A DNA stretch of 64,000 nucleotides from assembly GCA_964550985.1 (NCBI GenBank), contig CAZKBM010000005.1:18567-82566 (forward strand). Direction: 5' to 3'. The notes below the pieces were generated by a model. It saw only the letters and a program-made list of their open reading frames with translations. It had not been told where the DNA came from and searched no databases. How positions within the stretch are numbered: the first letter of the stretch is position 1; each line of letters begins with the position of its first letter. Source of the DNA: JAAYCI01 sp964550985 (GTDB lineage: Bacteria > Bacillota > Clostridia > Oscillospirales > Ruminococcaceae). The translations under genes were made by a program, and so were the position numbers. Shown one piece after another: positions 49,340-57,298 of this stretch.

Positions 49340-50242
49340 ATGCAGCAGCGCCTTTATGAAATCACCCTTTTTCTTGTGCGCCAAGGGCAGGCCAGCGCCG
49401 AAGAGCTGGCCCAGCGGTTTGAGGTTTCCAAACGTACCATCTACCGGGATTTGGATACGCTCTCCGCCGCAGGCATACCCGTTTGGGCCCAAAGAGGGCG
49501 CGGGGGCGGCATACGCCTCATGCCGGGTTTTGTTTTGGATAAAGCACTCTTTACCGAAGAGGAACGGCAGCAACTTCTCTCACAGCTAAGCGGGCTTACC
49601 GCTTTGGGCACACCCGATTCCCAGGCCGCTTTGGATAAGCTGGGCGCACTTTTTGGCCCCAGCGAACCCTGGTTGGAGGTGGATTTTGCACCCTGGAGCG
49701 GCGGTGAGGCCCTGCAAAACACCTTTCGCATACTAAAAGACGCCATTTTGAACCGAATCGTTGTTGCATTTTCTTACGTAAGCAGCAGCGGCCGGCTTAC
49801 CCGGCGGCTGGCCGAGCCCACAAAAATCCTTTTCCGGGGGCAGGGCTGGTATCTGTGTGCCTATTCGCGGGAGCGCGCCGCGTTTCGCTTTTTTAAACTG
49901 AGCCGTATTTTACACCTATCCTATACCGATGAGCGGTTTGAGCCCCGCCCTGCTCCGGCTGGCCTGCACCCTGCTATAGAGGAAGAGGCCGAGGCGATAG
50001 ACCTGGAACTGCGGTTTAAAAAGGAACTTGCCTTTCGTGTGTACGATGAATTTTCTCTTTCCAGCATTCAAACCGAAGAGGATGGAAGCTTTGCCGTAAG
50101 GCTGCGCTTGGCGCCGGGCAACTGGCTGGTTGGCTATCTGCTCTCTTTTGGCAGTGGCTTAACGGTACAAAACCCGCCCGCACTGCGAAAGGCTGTGGAA
50201 GAGGAACTTGCCAGAATGTGTATATTATATGCCTTGAAATAA
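49340..50242 (+). CDS. WYL-domain transcriptional regulator (HTH_11)
   Basis: 300 residues from the ATG at 49340 (CAGGAG upstream). DeoR-like winged helix at residues 1-60 (RLYEITLFLVRQGQASAEELAQRFEVSKRTIYRDLDTLSAAGIPV) with RGRGGGIRLM, then the WYL domain (PTKILFRGQGWYLCAYSRERAAFRFFKLSRI) near 170-220, and the WCX C-terminal part (LPGNWLVGYLLSFG-like). A divergent HD gene and a GyrI-like gene downstream are candidate targets. Confidence 0.93.
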   Translation: MQQRLYEITLFLVRQGQASAEELAQRFEVSKRTIYRDLDTLSAAGIPVWAQRGRGGGIRLMPGFVLDKALFTEEERQQLLSQLSGLTALGTPDSQAALDKLGALFGPSEPWLEVDFAPWSGGEALQNTFRILKDAILNRIVVAFSYVSSSGRLTRRLAEPTKILFRGQGWYLCAYSRERAAFRFFKLSRILHLSYTDERFEPRPAPAGLHPAIEEEAEAIDLELRFKKELAFRVYDEFSLSSIQTEEDGSFAVRLRLAPGNWLVGYLLSFGSGLTVQNPPALRKAVEEELARMCILYALK

Positions 50243-50288
50243 GCTTTTAAAAGCCATTTTAAGGCGTTTTATCCTTTTTTAAATAAGC

Positions 50289-50303
50289 TGACATTCCCTG
50301 TCA
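50289..50303 (+). promoter_or_regulatory. Palindromic operator candidate upstream of GyrI-like gene
   Basis: TGACA-TTCCC-TGTCA, a perfect 5-bp dyad, 57 bases before the GyrI-like start; it overlaps a -35-like CTGACA (50288-50293). It could be bound by the WYL regulator encoded just upstream. Confidence 0.4.
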
Positions 50304-50359
50304 TCTATTTTGTGTTACACTTGGCAGCAAGAAGATAACACGAAGCAGAGGTGGGTATT

Positions 50360-51001
50360 ATGGCAAAGAATAACGCAATATTTGACTACAAGAAGCAATT
50401 TCCAGACCTTTATGCGCCCGGTAAAACGCCGGTTTTACGAAAGGTGCCCCCACTGCCCTATTTCCAGGTAAAGGGAGAAGGCGCGCCGGAATCGCCTGCC
50501 TATCAAGAGGCGCTGGCCCTTTTGTATGCCCTTAGTTTTACCATTAAAATGAGCAAGATGGGCCAGATGGTCCCTGCGGGTTATTTTGAGTACGTGGTGC
50601 CGCCGCTGGAAGGGCTTTGGTGTTCTCCAAGCGGCAATTTTACTGCCCAGACGCGCTGTAACTGGCAGTGGACCTCGATGATACGGCAGCCCGAGTTTGT
50701 TACCCAGGAAGTTTTTACCTGGGCAAAAGACCTGGCGCAGAAGAAAAAGCCCGAACTCCCTTTTAACAAGGTACTTTTTACCGTGTACGACGAGGGGCTG
50801 TGCGCACAGATGATGCACCTTGGCCCCTATGCGGAAGAACCCCATAGCCTTGCCATTTTACACGATTTTATTACCGAAAATGGGTATCTGCCAGATGCTT
50901 CTGGTAGGCGGTCCCATCATGAAATTTATTTGGGTGACCCACGTAAAACCAAACCCGAACGGTTGAAGACCGTTTTGCGCATCCCCCTCTGCCCGGCATA
51001 A
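50360..51001 (+). CDS. GyrI-like small-molecule-binding domain protein
   Basis: 213 residues from the ATG at 50360 (GAGGTGG upstream). No DNA-binding domain. N-terminal FDYKKQFPDLYAPGKTP, then VPPLPYFQVKGEG..., YALSFTIKMSKM, YFEYVVPPLEGLWC, and C-terminal CAQMMHLGPYAEEPHS, HHEIYLGDPRKTKPERLKTVLR, which are GyrI-like (SAM: PF06445) motifs seen in Clostridia as a single-domain binding protein. May bind small aromatic or cationic compounds; specific ligand unknown. Follows the WYL regulator gene. Confidence 0.88.
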   Translation: MAKNNAIFDYKKQFPDLYAPGKTPVLRKVPPLPYFQVKGEGAPESPAYQEALALLYALSFTIKMSKMGQMVPAGYFEYVVPPLEGLWCSPSGNFTAQTRCNWQWTSMIRQPEFVTQEVFTWAKDLAQKKKPELPFNKVLFTVYDEGLCAQMMHLGPYAEEPHSLAILHDFITENGYLPDASGRRSHHEIYLGDPRKTKPERLKTVLRIPLCPA

Positions 51002-51227
51002 GTCTCTTAGTTCTTTTTACAAAGCGGCGGTACTGCACCGGGCCGGCCTTTGAGGCAGGGCTGCCCAGTATAGTTATCACAGCCCTTTTACGCAGTGCTT
51101 TACCTGTTCCATTTTCCTATATTTTCATTTCTCATCTGCTTTAAATTAGGAAATTTTAAGCTATTGATGGTTATACTGGTGCTTTTTGCTTTTTGTTTAT
51201 TACCTACTACCCCTGGGAGGCCAAGCG

Positions 51228-52121
51228 ATGAAAACCCTGCCCGCTAAAACCATTCTCGGCCGCACCAAAAACAGTGGCTGGTTTGGTGGAGATTTCAACA
51301 TGAACCTTTACCGGGGCTGCTGCCACGGGTGTATTTATTGTGATAGCCGCAGCGACTGCTACCATGTGGAAAACTTCGATGAGGTTACAGCAAAAGCCGA
51401 TGCTTTATCTATTTTACAAAAAGAGCTGGCGCGCAAGGCCCAAACGGGCGTTGTGGCAACCGGCGCTATGAGCGACCCCTACAACCCATTTGAAAAGCAA
51501 GCACAACTTACCCGCCATGCGCTGGAACTATTAAGCGCCTATGATTTTGGGGTGGCCATTGCCACAAAGGGTAATTTAATCTGCCGTGATATCGATATTC
51601 TGCGGGAAATACAGAAAAATAGCCCCGTAATATGTAAAATAACCCTTACCACCTTAGATGATACTTTGGCCGGGCAGATAGAACCCCATGCCCCACTGCC
51701 CAGCCAGCGTCTCGAAGCCATACAACAACTTGCCGCCGCCGGGCTATTTACCGGGGTATTGCTCATGCCTGTTTTGCCCTGGCTCACCGATGATGCAGCC
51801 GGGCTTTTGGCCCTTGTGGACGCCACCGCCAAAGCAGGCGCCCGTTTTATCTATCCGGGTTTTGGCGTCACCCTGCGCACCGGCCAAAGAGAGTATTTTT
51901 ACCAAAAATTGGATACCCTCTACCCCGGCCAAAAATTAGCCCAAAAATACCGCAATAAATACGGCAATCTATACCACTGCGCCCCGCCGGATGTAAAATC
52001 TTTATGGCAGACCTTTACAACACGCTGCAAACAACTGGGCCTGCTTTATGAAATGCGAGAGATTATTGCGGCTTACCGGCAGGGCTATGGAAGCCGTCAG
52101 CTTAGCTTCTTTGGGGGATAA
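51228..52121 (+). CDS. Radical SAM protein (SPL-like, Rv2578c family)
   Basis: 297 residues from the ATG at 51228 (GGGAGG 7 bases upstream). The 4Fe-4S-binding cluster motif is CCHGCIYC, i.e. Cys31-x3-Cys35-x2-Cys38. Then GVVATGAMSDPYNPFEKQ, AIATKGNLICRDIDILREI, and ICKITLTTLDDTLAGQIEPHAP, all typical of spore photoproduct lyase-related radical SAM proteins. The role (DNA repair or other) is unproven. The gene is monocistronic. Confidence 0.92.
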   Translation: MKTLPAKTILGRTKNSGWFGGDFNMNLYRGCCHGCIYCDSRSDCYHVENFDEVTAKADALSILQKELARKAQTGVVATGAMSDPYNPFEKQAQLTRHALELLSAYDFGVAIATKGNLICRDIDILREIQKNSPVICKITLTTLDDTLAGQIEPHAPLPSQRLEAIQQLAAAGLFTGVLLMPVLPWLTDDAAGLLALVDATAKAGARFIYPGFGVTLRTGQREYFYQKLDTLYPGQKLAQKYRNKYGNLYHCAPPDVKSLWQTFTTRCKQLGLLYEMREIIAAYRQGYGSRQLSFFGG

Positions 52122-52250
52122 GTTTAGGATAAATAACCAATGGAATGCGCCCGTTGAACCATCTTCCCTATCGGCCATCATTTACTAAGATTTTAAGAAG
52201 ATTTAATAGAAAATCAATATTAATAACTGAATAATTCCTTTTTATTCTTT

Positions 52251-53741
52251 TTAGCCTTCGGCAGCCTGCCGCTGATAGGTATAGGTTTCGCCGCTTGCAG
52301 AAACCGTCATGGTCAGTTCATTGGGGGAAAGATACCCAAATACCGCAATGGTTCCACCCGTATTTACGATAGATCGATTTTCAAACGCCCAATTTTTGCC
52401 GGCTGTAGGCAAAAGGGGCGTTTTAAATTTGTCCTCTTCAAAGCTTATTTCACCGCCGCCATCCGGGGAATTCCATACCCCTTCTAAAAATACCATAAAA
52501 AACCGGTCGCTCATCAGTACGGGTTCTAAATTGGCCACCTCACTGTAGGCCAACACCGAGGCCAGCAAAGCCCTGTTGTCGGCCGCAGTGCCCGAGGCAT
52601 TGACCCAAATATCACATATTTGCTGATAAATGGGGGCGTCTTCAAAATTACCAAGCGCTGTAAATTGGCTGCCCGCGCCGGCAATGTCGCCCCCCAGGTA
52701 AGCCGCCATAGCCGCCTGGTACACCCCGCTTGCGGCATCCCGCGCCAACTGGCGGCTGTCCAGGTATTCCCCAAAGCTGTTGTACGCCTCATATTTTGCC
52801 AGGGGGTCCTCCAAGGTCTGAGCCTGCAAATAGGCCGTTATCTGGGCATTTTGCGCGCTGCTGTCCTCATATTCACCCAGTTCTCCAAACAGGGTTTGCG
52901 CCTCCTCCAGCTGCCGGGTTTGCAGCAGGGCCAGTGCATGGTCGTATTTCACCTGCTGGGCTTTTTGGGCGCTGTCTCCATACTCTCCCAGGCCCTCAAG
53001 CAGCTGCAGGGCCTGGCCATAGGCGCCAGCTTTCCACAATTGCATGGCCTGGGCGTAATTGTAGCTTTGGCTGCGGCTGCTTTTTAGCCAAGGGGTTTTG
53101 TCTAAAATGCTTACAACACGTTCAAATTCTCCCGCTTTTAGGGCCTCTTCCGCCTGCATACCCTGCACCAGCGTATAACATAAAAAGCCCACCGCTAAAA
53201 CAAATACAACTAAAAGAAGAATAAGTATCTTTTTCTTACTTTTTTTTGCGGGTTTTATTTCCTTTTTATGCGGCCCTTTTTCCAAACCCTGGGTCACGGC
53301 TTCGCTGCCGTCAATTCCATCCACCTGTTGCAACGCTGTTAACACAAAGGAGAGGTTGGCATATCGGTCATTAGGGCGCAGCGCCAGGCAATGCTTCATA
53401 ACTACGCCAAGTTCCGTTTGATCTCCAGCCAAAAAATCATCTTGCGCCAAACGGCTGCGCACATCGGGGGGCGGGCCGCCGGTTAAAAGCGTATACATCA
53501 GCGCCCCTACAAAATATACTGGGGCGCGTTCACAATCCCCTGCCACATATTGTTCGGGCGCGGCAAAACCCGCCACCGGCACAAATGGCTCAACAGGTAA
53601 TACATTTTTTAGGCTTATTTTATCTTCGCAAATCAGCACATTTTCTGGCCTCAGTACCGAACTGAGTTCCACGTCATCACCCAGGGCGATGAGTTCTACC
53701 AAAAAGGCCCTGGTCAGGGCCGATACCGTTTTAGGGTTCAC
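52251..53741 (-). CDS. Membrane protein with N-terminal kinase-like C-lobe (pseudokinase) and extracytoplasmic TPR-like repeats
   Basis: 496 residues, GTG start after AAGGAGG. Residues 1-150 resemble the C-lobe of a Hanks-type kinase: LRPENVLI (in place of HRDxKPxN), SLKN (in place of DFG), GFAAPEQY (APE motif), VYFVGALMYTLLTG (αF), and LRPNDRYAN. There is no N-lobe, hence no ATP-binding Gly loop or Lys, and catalytic Asp residues are missing, so it should not phosphorylate. Residues 172-192 are a membrane helix after a basic stretch. The outside part holds four repeats ending LGEYGDS/LGEYEDS/FGEYLDS/LGNFEDA, like TPR-type repeats in Clostridia, then a beta-rich tail. Its kinase-like module is shared with the serine-protease gene at 55023. 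Confidence 0.78.
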   Translation of the reverse strand: MNPKTVSALTRAFLVELIALGDDVELSSVLRPENVLICEDKISLKNVLPVEPFVPVAGFAAPEQYVAGDCERAPVYFVGALMYTLLTGGPPPDVRSRLAQDDFLAGDQTELGVVMKHCLALRPNDRYANLSFVLTALQQVDGIDGSEAVTQGLEKGPHKKEIKPAKKSKKKILILLLVVFVLAVGFLCYTLVQGMQAEEALKAGEFERVVSILDKTPWLKSSRSQSYNYAQAMQLWKAGAYGQALQLLEGLGEYGDSAQKAQQVKYDHALALLQTRQLEEAQTLFGELGEYEDSSAQNAQITAYLQAQTLEDPLAKYEAYNSFGEYLDSRQLARDAASGVYQAAMAAYLGGDIAGAGSQFTALGNFEDAPIYQQICDIWVNASGTAADNRALLASVLAYSEVANLEPVLMSDRFFMVFLEGVWNSPDGGGEISFEEDKFKTPLLPTAGKNWAFENRSIVNTGGTIAVFGYLSPNELTMTVSASGETYTYQRQAAEG

Positions 53742-53915
53742 GTCCTAGCCTCCTTATTTCCCAAAAGCATTTAGCTGTTTAGCATTTATGTATACAAATT
53801 ATTTTTATTTTATAGAATATAACAACCTTGCAGGCCCCATGGGCCCCTAAAGGATTTTTCAGTTTTACAGGCTACACCTAGTATACCACAGCTGTCTGCT
53901 TTTCCAAATATGCGG

Positions 53916-53944
53916 TTGACAAAAGCCGTATCTAGCCGTATAAT
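53916..53944 (+). promoter_or_regulatory. Promoter of the SDR gene
   Basis: TTGACA (53916-53921), 17-base spacer, TATAAT (53939-53944): a perfect consensus sigma-A promoter, 41 bases before the SDR start codon. The strongest promoter by sequence in the window. Confidence 0.85.
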
Positions 53945-53984
53945 CCATTTTATCTGTGTATTTTGCTATGAGGAGATTGCCCTG

Positions 53985-54758
53985 ATGCCGACTAAAAATA
54001 TAGCCATTATAACGGGCGCAAGTGGTGGGCTGGGCAAAGAATTTGTGGCTTTGCTGGCCTGCGACACCCAAATTGAGGAGATATGGGCCCTAGCCCGCAG
54101 CCAGGAAAAATTGCTGGAAATTCAAAATAAATATGGCCATAAAATACGCCCTGTTTTGATAGACCTCTCTTCCCGGCAGGAATTATTGAATTTTTCGGCT
54201 CTTTTACAAAGCCAGGCTCACAGCATCAGCTGGCTCATCAATAATGCGGGTTATGGCAAGTTTGGCCTATGGAAGGCCAGTACAGCCGAAGAATCGCTCA
54301 ATATGGTGGATTTAAACGCAGCCGCAGTGGTGGGCCTTACCTTGCTTTGTCTGCCCCATATGCAAAAAGGCGGGCATATCCTAAACATAGCCTCCATTGC
54401 CGCTTTTCAGCCATTGCCCTATTTAAACCTGTACAGCGCTACAAAGGCATTTATTCATCATTATTCAAGTGCATTAAACAGGGAATTACGCGGCAGTGGT
54501 ATAACGGTAACATCCGTGTGCCCCGGGTGGATGGACACGGCTTTTGTAAGCCGTGCCAGCAGCGAGGCACAGCAAACCGTGCAGCGTTATCAGGCCCAAA
54601 CCCCACCCGGCCCAGTGGCAAGAAAGGCACTCAAAGACGCAAAAAAGGGACGCTCCTTCTCCACATACGGTTGGTACGCAAAAGGCTGCCATGTAGCGGC
54701 AAAATTGCTACCCCAGCAACTTATGATGCACATCTGGCTTAAGCAGCAGGGCCTGTAA
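53985..54758 (+). CDS. Short-chain dehydrogenase/reductase
   Basis: 257 residues from the ATG at 53985 (GAGGAG upstream). Classical SDR: TGASGGLGKEF, NNAGYGKFG, and the catalytic S-Y-K in ASIAAFQPLPYLNLYSATKAF, plus VCPGWMDTAF. Resembles the YqjQ/DltE-like SDRs; the substrate is unknown. It lies on the plus strand between the two minus-strand pseudokinase membrane genes. Confidence 0.92.
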   Translation: MPTKNIAIITGASGGLGKEFVALLACDTQIEEIWALARSQEKLLEIQNKYGHKIRPVLIDLSSRQELLNFSALLQSQAHSISWLINNAGYGKFGLWKASTAEESLNMVDLNAAAVVGLTLLCLPHMQKGGHILNIASIAAFQPLPYLNLYSATKAFIHHYSSALNRELRGSGITVTSVCPGWMDTAFVSRASSEAQQTVQRYQAQTPPGPVARKALKDAKKGRSFSTYGWYAKGCHVAAKLLPQQLMMHIWLKQQGL

Positions 54759-54809
54759 CATCTAATTATTTTAAGCTATTTTTACAACATTTCTTTTGTA
54801 TTATTTATT

Positions 54810-54925
54810 TTACAGCAAATGAACAAATAGTAGCGCATAGATATGGGAAAAACCAGGCGCTGCATAACAGTTTCTAGCAGTTTATATATTGCGTAGCTTC
54901 TCAAAAGCCGCGCTGAATACTCCCC
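54810..54925 (-). repeat. Dispersed 162-bp repeat family, copy D (rearranged)
   Basis: TTACAGCAAATGAACAAATAGTAGCGCAT (54810-54838) and CAGGCGCTGCATAACAGTTTCTA (54854-54876) match copy B in the same orientation. After a break, GCTTCTCAAAAGCCGCGCTGAA (54896-54917) resembles the left end of copy C in the opposite orientation, so this copy is internally rearranged. The remaining bases up to 55022 are AT-rich and featureless. Confidence 0.65.
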
Positions 54926-55022
54926 TTGGCAAAAAGAAAAGGCGCAAATATTTACGAAACTCTTTTTCGAATCGTATTTATTTAACGCCTTATTTTATTG
55001 TCGTAAAACCTCCTTATACAAT

Positions 55023-56531
55023 TTAAGAGTAATACCCCCCATAATTCTGCGCCTGCAGATAGCCATTTTCGTACTGTATGGCGGGGCCCGCGTTACCAAG
55101 CCGATAATACAGCCCATTTAAACCCTGCCCGCGCTCTTCTTCCCGCAGGGCCATGGCCTCGCTGATAATTTCCTGCAGGGTGCTGCTTTGTGCGGCGCCC
55201 GGGTCTTTTACCTCCTCCCGCCTCAGGGCATTTTCCGGCCTGCGCCCGGTGGAGAGCAGGCGCATCAGCGCCCCCACAAAATATACGCTAGAGGCCGGGC
55301 TTGTACGGTTGTCATAACTTTCGGGCGCGGAATAGCCAGGATAAAGTTTAATAGCGCCAGAATCTTCTTGCCCCTTGCGCTTCTTTTTTAAGCTGATGCC
55401 CTTAGGCCCTATGAAAATATTCTCTGGCGAAAGCAGGGCGTACACATCCCTGCCCGAGGCCTCAAGCTGTAATAATTCCTGTAAAAACACCATCATTTTC
55501 TGCTGAATTTCCACTTCGTTCATCACAAAGCCGCCACGTTCCCAGGTCAACATGCCCATCTCTCGCTTGGGGCTTGCTTTTCGGCTGCGCAGTGCCACCA
55601 AAACAATCACCAAAACGGCCAAGGCAAAAACCAACAAACCACCGCCCACCATCAGGTTCTGCATTGTGTTTGCACCATCAGGCTGAGGCGTTACCGCAGG
55701 CGCCTGCCCCGTACCGTCCGTAGCCAGGGCCCCTTCTTGTGTTACCGTAAAGGGAACCCCATCCTTTTTTAACAGTTTCAGCAGTTCATCCACATGCACA
55801 CTGCCATTCATCGCCTCAATGGTATCCACACCCGAAAGGCCAATGGTATTGATGCCCACCACAAAGCCCTGTGCATTCAAAAGCGGCCCGCCCGAATTAC
55901 CCTGGTTGATGGCCGTATTGGTTTGTACCATTTTTACCTCTTCATTGGTTGAACCAATCAGTTTGGAATTACGAATGGCGCTGATAATGCCATTTGTAAC
56001 GGTCATAGACTGTTTATCGGCCACAACAGAGCTTAAAAACTCTTCGCGGGTGGTAAAGTTTTGCTGTTCAAAACCGGAGGCCAGCACGTCTGAAGCACCA
56101 GGGAAACCCAAGGCATACACGGCCAGGCCGCTATCCACATCTTTATCTGCAAGGGGCAAAATAGTTAAGCCTTTAATGGGTGATAACGGTTTGATTACCG
56201 CAAGGTCTTGGTCCGGGTAAGTTTTATATACCTTTCCCTCCACATATTTGCCCGTATCATAAAAAAGGTAATAATACTGCCCATCTTCTACTACATGGTT
56301 ATTTGTAATGATATATGGTTGCTTTTCACTTCCTACTGCAAAACCGCTTCCCTCTGCAATAAAATCTTTTCCCTCTACCACAACCCGCAGTACGCTATTG
56401 CGGGCATCCAAAACCACCTGGGGCACATTCCCATCCTCGGCCAGTACGGGTAGTGTAAAAAGGCCCAGGCAAAAAAACACTACCAGGGTTGCCATGCTGA
56501 GTGTAGCCGCTTTTTTCGCTTTATTTTTCAT
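55023..56531 (-). CDS. Membrane-bound HtrA-like serine protease with cytoplasmic kinase-like C-lobe
   Basis: 502 residues, ATG after TAGGAG. Signal peptide 1-31. The trypsin-like domain (about 35-260) shows the full triad: His79 (ITNNHVV), Asp109 (QDLAVIK), Ser213 (NQGNSGGPLL), placed outside the cell. No PDZ domain. A membrane helix follows at about 291-315, then a cytoplasmic part (340-475) with a kinase-like C-lobe: LLSPENIFI, ISLKKK, GYSAPESYDN, VYFVGALMRLLSTG. As in the neighbour at 52251 the N-lobe and catalytic residues are absent. The combination suggests an extracellular sensor/protease coupled to a cytoplasmic adaptor. Confidence 0.82.
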   Translation of the reverse strand: MKNKAKKAATLSMATLVVFFCLGLFTLPVLAEDGNVPQVVLDARNSVLRVVVEGKDFIAEGSGFAVGSEKQPYIITNNHVVEDGQYYYLFYDTGKYVEGKVYKTYPDQDLAVIKPLSPIKGLTILPLADKDVDSGLAVYALGFPGASDVLASGFEQQNFTTREEFLSSVVADKQSMTVTNGIISAIRNSKLIGSTNEEVKMVQTNTAINQGNSGGPLLNAQGFVVGINTIGLSGVDTIEAMNGSVHVDELLKLLKKDGVPFTVTQEGALATDGTGQAPAVTPQPDGANTMQNLMVGGGLLVFALAVLVIVLVALRSRKASPKREMGMLTWERGGFVMNEVEIQQKMMVFLQELLQLEASGRDVYALLSPENIFIGPKGISLKKKRKGQEDSGAIKLYPGYSAPESYDNRTSPASSVYFVGALMRLLSTGRRPENALRREEVKDPGAAQSSTLQEIISEAMALREEERGQGLNGLYYRLGNAGPAIQYENGYLQAQNYGGYYS

Positions 56532-56918
56532 ATGAGTCTCCTAAGGTAAGCCGGTTTGGTTGTTGGAGTGTTTCTTTTATTACTGGAATATTCATTCAAT
56601 AATACGATGTATTATTTGCATTTCATTCTGTGTTTTTATTTTTAAAACAATTTATGCGCTTATTAACTGTGGATTTACCTGCCAATTAAGTACTCTATAT
56701 TTTGAAGGCGAATTACCAATCTGGTTTTTATATGCTATATATGGTAGCATTGCCACTAAAGCTATTCATATTTATGGAGAATTAAATTTTCTTTTTTAAG
56801 CTTTCTTATTCGTTTCTATTGAATTAATTCTTTTTAAAGCTTTTACTATAGAGTTTATAGAAAAATAGCCGGAGCAATTGAAAGACCCGGAATGGCGAAA
56901 CTGTAAACCACTTTTCCT
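56532..56918. other. AT-rich gene-free interval
   Basis: Upstream of the protease gene. Contains possible TATAAT-like sequences but no clear promoter pair, gene, repeat or RNA. Confidence 0.45.
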
Positions 56919-57284
56919 TTAAAACGATGTAGACCCCAATTGTTTTTCCCACTCCTGCTCTTTAAATCCCACTAGAACAAAATCCTCCCCTATCAGCAGT
57001 GGCCGTTTCACCAGCATACCGTCGGTGGATAGAAGGGCAAACATTTCCTCCTCGTCCATCTGGGGCAATTTTTGCCCCAGCTCTAAGCTACGGTAAACCA
57101 AACCACTGGTATTGAAAAACCGTTTCAGAGGCAGGGCGCTTTTCTGCTGCCAGGCTTTTAGTTCCTCTACACCCGGGTGGTTTAATTGTATGTTCCGATA
57201 CTCAGGCTCAATGCCCTGTTTTTGCAGCCAATCCATGGCTTTTTTACAGGTAGTTCATTTCGGGTAGCATACTATCACCATCAT
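56919..57284 (-). CDS. Candidate selenoprotein: ArsC/Spx-family thiol reductase with in-frame UGA
   Basis: A thioredoxin-fold reductase of the ArsC/Spx/YusI family. The frame from ATG at 57284 (AAGGGG upstream) reads M-M-V-I-V-C-Y-P-K-[UGA]-T-T-C-K-K-A-M and continues without interruption to 56919, giving 121 residues, a normal family length. The UGA (57255-57257) sits where homologs have the first Cys of CxxC (YPKCxTC). Without it the gene would start at an ATG at 57236 lacking a ribosome site and lose strand 1 and the active site. A hairpin with a 5-bp upper stem (57226-57240), loop UGGAU and an outer CUGU/ACAG pair (57216-57249) follows 14 bases after the UGA, matching the bacterial SECIS consensus. 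C-terminal KRFFNTSGLVYRSL, MLVKRPLLIGE with the conserved RP are intact. Starts 15 bases after the PatB/MalY-type gene, probably in one operon. Confidence 0.75.
57216..57249 (-). promoter_or_regulatory. Candidate SECIS element downstream of the UGA
   Basis: On the minus strand AGCCA-UGGAU-UGGCU forms the upper hairpin (57240 to 57226) with two G in the apical loop, 19 bases after the UGA codon. Outer CUGU/ACAG pairs at 57249-57246 and 57219-57216 across a loose internal loop. Distance and loop G fit described bacterial SECIS elements; pairing was judged by eye. Confidence 0.6.
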
Positions 57285-57298
57285 ATTCCCCTTCTTTC

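Noticed and set aside
56560..56799. 79-residue plus-strand frame upstream of the protease gene
   Set aside because: AT-rich, no ribosome site or motif, and unlike the codon usage of neighbours.
57234..57236. Start of the ArsC/Spx-family gene at the ATG after the UGA
   Set aside because: No ribosome site, and it would remove the active-site CxxC and the first strand; the frame upstream across the UGA is clearly coding.
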